Assembly (NCBI GenBank): GCA_035283845.1
Contig: DATESZ010000225.1
Coordinates: 1-9,082 of the forward strand
Direction of reading: 5' to 3'
DNA: 9,082 nt
Origin: DATESZ01 sp035283845
Lineage (GTDB): Bacteria > Desulfobacterota > Syntrophia > Syntrophales > JACQWR01
Part shown: positions 7,061 to 9,082 of the stretch, in pieces
Position numbering within the stretch: the first letter of the stretch is position 1
Layout: each line of letters starts with the position of its first letter
Notes under the pieces: generated by a model
Database searches by the model: none
What the model was told of the DNA's origin: nothing
Seen by the model: only the letters and a program-made list of their open reading frames with translations
Made by a program: the position numbers and the translations under genes

Positions 7061-8542
7061 TTAATTTTCCAGTCTAACGAGATAATAATGTTTATTGTCC
7101 CACAAAACGGTGAGATGGCGAACTTCTTTTCTCAGTCTGTCCACTTTTTCCGGCCTATTGGTCGCACAGTAAACCACCTCCTGCTTCCCGGCAAGTTTGA
7201 AGAATTCCTCAGAATTCAGAAAATAGTGCGACTTTTCCGCTATCGGCAGGAATTCGCTGCCATAGCGCACTTCCCCTATGTCATCCACAATCGGGGTTCT
7301 CATTTTACCATAAAAATCAATCCCGTAAAGGGACATCCCGTATTGATAAAGCTCATGGCCGGCCGGCACATATTTTTTTATGGCCTGCGTAAGGATATAG
7401 GCCGATTTGCGAGGCGCCACAAAATGGGATACGGAAAAAACCGTCACTGCCAGGAAAAGGGCAGAGACAATATAAACCGTTATAAACCAGTTTCCGCCGG
7501 TTTTTTTTCTCGCATAATTCTGTTCATCATATAGATGAAACACGCGCCCCCCGAAAAGCGACAGGGGAAGAAAAATTGAGGCGATGTAAGGTATCAATTT
7601 AGAGTAAGAAAAAGAGAAAAACAGGGTTATAAAACCTATCCAGAGGAGAAGAAAAAGGGTCTCTTCTTTGCGGAACAATTTGTCCTTTATCCTGTCCCAC
7701 CCTTGTCCTTTAAGGACTTTGATAAGAAAGACCGACCAGGGAAGGGTCCCGGCAATGATAACGGGCACATAAAAATACAGAGGCCCTGCGTGTTGATCGA
7801 TCGTAGTTGCATACCTCTGAAAATGCTCCTGTATGAAAAAAAAACGGAAAAAATCGGGATGTGACTTTTGTATAAGAAAAATCCAGGGCAGGGAAACGGC
7901 AAGGAATATAACTATCCCCGTGGGAGATAAGAGTTTATAGGTCTCACGCCACCTTTTGACAGAGAAAAGCCATATAAGGATTATCGCACCCGGGAGAACT
8001 ATGCCGATCAATCCCTTGGTAAGGAAGGCCAGGGCGCTGGAAAGGTAGAACAGATATATCCAGCGCTTATTATCTGTACAGGTATAATATCGGTAGCCCG
8101 CCCAGAGTGAGAGGCTCATAAAAAAGGCCACAGGCATGTCAAGGATATTTATCCTGCCGATGACAAAATGAAACATTGATATGGTTAAAACAGCGGCCGC
8201 GTAGAGCCCCGTATTATAATCCTGAAAGGCAGTTCCGATTCTATAGACGAGCAGAATGCAGGCCCAGGAGCAAAGACCGACAAAAAGGCGTGAGGAAAAT
8301 TCATTCTCGCCGAACATCTTAAAAAAGAGCGCCGTCGCCCAGTAGACAAGCGGCGGCTTCTCTATATAGACGGCCCCTTTCAGCCGGGGGATAACGTAAT
8401 CACCGGATTTATTCATGGAACGGGGAATCAGGCTGTAACGGCTCTCATCAGGCTCCATGAGGGGCATAAATGGGAGCATAGTTACGTAAAGGACAAGAGG
8501 AATGATGAACAAAACCATAGCCTTGCCAATTGTTCCCGACAC
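7061..8542 (-). CDS. arnT: ArnT-type lipid A aminoarabinose transferase (GT83)
   Basis: This is a 493-aa polytopic inner-membrane protein of the ArnT/PMT-like glycosyltransferase group. It would move Ara4N from undecaprenyl phosphate to lipid A phosphates on the periplasmic side. Seen are MEPDESRY (29-36) in the first periplasmic loop (acidic catalytic region), EKPPLVYW (61-68), TKGLIG (175-180) and FFRFFFIQEHFQRY (231-244), a stretch characteristic of ArnT-like proteins. About 10-12 hydrophobic segments run from residue 8 to about 374, followed by a soluble domain of about 120 residues. E. coli ArnT is 550 aa, so this one is shorter, mainly at the C-terminus. The start is GTG at 8542, supported by GAGAAGGG with a 6-nt spacer; an ATG nine codons in lacks such a site. 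It is the first gene of the operon, unlike in enterobacteria. A related GT83 enzyme with another lipid-linked sugar is the main alternative. Confidence 0.88.
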   Translation of the reverse strand: MSGTIGKAMVLFIIPLVLYVTMLPFMPLMEPDESRYSLIPRSMNKSGDYVIPRLKGAVYIEKPPLVYWATALFFKMFGENEFSSRLFVGLCSWACILLVYRIGTAFQDYNTGLYAAAVLTISMFHFVIGRINILDMPVAFFMSLSLWAGYRYYTCTDNKRWIYLFYLSSALAFLTKGLIGIVLPGAIILIWLFSVKRWRETYKLLSPTGIVIFLAVSLPWIFLIQKSHPDFFRFFFIQEHFQRYATTIDQHAGPLYFYVPVIIAGTLPWSVFLIKVLKGQGWDRIKDKLFRKEETLFLLLWIGFITLFFSFSYSKLIPYIASIFLPLSLFGGRVFHLYDEQNYARKKTGGNWFITVYIVSALFLAVTVFSVSHFVAPRKSAYILTQAIKKYVPAGHELYQYGMSLYGIDFYGKMRTPIVDDIGEVRYGSEFLPIAEKSHYFLNSEEFFKLAGKQEVVYCATNRPEKVDRLRKEVRHLTVLWDNKHYYLVRLEN

Positions 8543-8548
8543 TATTTT

Positions 8549-8556
8549 CCCTTCTC
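8549..8556 (-). promoter_or_regulatory. Shine-Dalgarno deciding the GTG start of arnT
   Basis: GAGAAGGG on the - strand ends 6 nt before GTG at 8542. The in-frame ATG at 8518 has no comparable site. Confidence 0.7.
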
Positions 8557-8639
8557 ACTTTCATGACGCCGCGTGATGCCACGCTCCCTTTTTTCACATC
8601 AATCCGGCAATTGTCAATCAAAACTTTACCTGGGAATCC

Positions 8640-8781
8640 CTAAAGGTCTTTCTCCAGAAGGCGGTCCCTGATAAGGAAACCCTCCCCGGCGCGGTCGTCG
8701 CTATTCAGATGTTTAGCGATTTCCTGATAATATACGACAATCGACGGCTCCCGATTCCCTTTTCCAATACTCCTGCTTCAT
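8640..8781 (-). pseudogene. Possible frameshifted small gene remnant, function unknown
   Basis: On the - strand an ATG at 8781 opens MKQEYWKRESGA and stops after 22 codons at 8713. The overlapping +1 frame has no start codon downstream of its own stop, yet reads protein-like: NREPSIVVYYQEIAKHLNSD, then DRAGEGFLIRDRLLEKDL, up to a TAG at 8642-8640. A single-base change near 8750 would join MKQEYWKRE to PSIVVYYQEI, giving a product of about 45 residues. I do not recognise the family. A 45-codon open frame can arise by chance, but the amphipathic, charged, low-Cys composition looks coding. It could be the remnant of a longer gene or a sequencing indel. Confidence 0.3.
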
Positions 8782-8821
8782 GCCCCCACAAACCAACACA
8801 AAATCTTGTGGCAGAAAAATG

Positions 8822-8850
8822 TTGACATACAAACGAAATTTTCCTATATT
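8822..8850 (+). promoter_or_regulatory. Near-consensus sigma-70 promoter
   Basis: TTGACA (8822-8827) and TATATT (8845-8850) are separated by exactly 17 nt, with an AT-rich spacer. The -35 is perfect and the -10 matches 5 of 6. Transcription would start near 8857, leaving a leader of about 150 nt before the ATG at 9008. This is the best promoter in the window. Confidence 0.7.
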
Positions 8851-8867
8851 TCACCTGACAGAAAGCA

Positions 8868-8981
8868 ATGTCTTATCAAAGCCTTGAACTGCCGATAATC
8901 TGTATTGTGTACCCCGATTATCCAATCAGCCTTCCTGTGGAAGGCGAGGAAAATCGGCAAGACAACCTTTCGCAAGAATAA
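8868..8981 (+). CDS. Possible 37-codon leader ORF, unrecognised
   Basis: ATG at 8868 lies about 11 nt after the predicted transcription start of the strong promoter and is open for 37 codons (MSYQSLELPIICIVYPDYPI...) to TAA at 8979-8981, 26 nt before the next gene. There is no good Shine-Dalgarno. Its codons run through the inverted repeats of the leader, so translation would change their folding. The peptide has no recognisable domain. It could be a leader peptide, the broken 5' end of a former gene, or chance. Confidence 0.22.
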   Translation: MSYQSLELPIICIVYPDYPISLPVEGEENRQDNLSQE

Positions 8982-8990
8982 ATTTGCCGA
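8890..8990 (+). promoter_or_regulatory. Structured leader with mutually exclusive inverted repeats
   Basis: Four pairings are visible. GCCTTCC-TGT-GGAAGGC (8929-8945) is extended outward by CCGATT (8914-8919) with AATCGG (8952-8957). GATAATC (8894-8900) pairs with GATTATC (8916-8922). TGCCGAT (8890-8896) pairs with ATCGGCA (8953-8959). TCGGCAA (8954-8960) pairs with TTGCCGA (8984-8990). Several share bases and cannot form together, as in attenuators or riboswitch-like leaders. There is no T-run after any stem, so an intrinsic terminator is not supported. No known riboswitch class was recognised. Confidence 0.35.
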
Positions 8991-9007
8991 CAGGCTTCGT
9001 TTAAATC

Positions 9008-9082
9008 ATGAATAAAAAAGACCTTTCCATAGCTCGTAGCTTAAAACGCCTTGTCCAAAAGCGTATTCCCCTCCTCGATGTG
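9008..9082 (+). CDS. 5' end of a gene cut by the right edge; possibly a nucleotidyltransferase
   Basis: ATG at 9008 opens 25 codons (MNKKDLSIARSLKRLVQKRI...) to the window end. An in-frame TAA at 9002-9004 makes this the first possible start. The helical, basic opening that leads to a PLLDV beta-strand resembles the N-terminus of small pol-beta/MNT-type nucleotidyltransferase domain proteins, where the GSRARG motif would follow within about 10 residues. That motif lies beyond the edge, so the call is a guess from pattern. The ribosome site is weak (AGG about 14 nt upstream). The strong promoter at 8822-8850 probably drives it. Confidence 0.4.
   Translation, partial: MNKKDLSIARSLKRLVQKRIPLLDV

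Larger units (their letters stand above)
8543..9007. other. Intergenic region between divergent arn operon and right-edge gene
   Basis: This 465-bp stretch carries no full-length gene. From left to right it holds the arnT ribosome site, then an isolated TTGACA on the - strand (8617-8612) that might be the -35 of the arn operon but lacks a good -10 (about 17 nt on is only an A-run). Next come a possible gene remnant (- strand, 8640-8781), a clear + strand promoter (8822-8850) and a leader with a short ORF and inverted repeats. No PmrA- or PhoP-type operator could be recognised. Confidence 0.6.

Noticed and set aside
8822..9082. Integron attC site or CRISPR array suggested by the repeated GCCGAT/ATCGGC words
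   Set aside because: No R/L box consensus (GTTRRRY), no regular spacing, and no repeat long enough for CRISPR.

Overview
The window most likely comes from a Gram-negative, probably anaerobic bacterium. A Desulfobacterota/deltaproteobacterial syntroph or aromatic degrader is my best guess. This is inferred from a complete lipid A aminoarabinose (Ara4N) gene set lying next to tandem UbiD-family decarboxylases, and nothing in the window fixes the taxon.

Layout: positions 1-1927 (+ strand) hold the 3' end of one UbiD-family (prenylated-FMN) decarboxylase and then a complete 501-aa paralogue, with a 109-bp gap containing a very strong Shine-Dalgarno. A long hairpin (1941-1983) separates these from a convergent block. 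Positions 2040-8542 (- strand) are a tightly packed six-gene operon, transcribed arnT-arnB-arnC-arnA(formyltransferase)-arnA(dehydrogenase/decarboxylase)-arnD. Spacings are 11, 32, -4, -4 and 51 nt. Positions 8543-9007 are mostly non-coding. They hold a probable gene remnant (- strand), a near-consensus sigma-70 promoter (+ strand) and a leader rich in alternative inverted repeats. The leader precedes the first 25 codons of a gene that runs off the right edge and may be a nucleotidyltransferase.

How the genes work together: the dehydrogenase half of ArnA oxidatively decarboxylates UDP-glucuronate to UDP-Ara4O, ArnB transaminates it to UDP-Ara4N, and the formyltransferase half of ArnA N-formylates it. 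ArnC transfers the sugar to undecaprenyl phosphate, ArnD deformylates it, and ArnT moves Ara4N onto lipid A on the periplasmic side, which lowers surface charge (polymyxin/cationic peptide resistance). The ArnE/ArnF flippase and Ugd (UDP-glucose dehydrogenase) are not in the window. The notable departures from the enterobacterial arnBCADTEF operon are the two ArnA activities on separate overlapping genes, arnT in first position, and no flippase genes.

I do not see a clearly new biological system. The points most worth a second look are the structured leader at the right edge, a 27-nt palindrome inside arnC, and a REP-like element that forms the ribosome-binding region of arnD.
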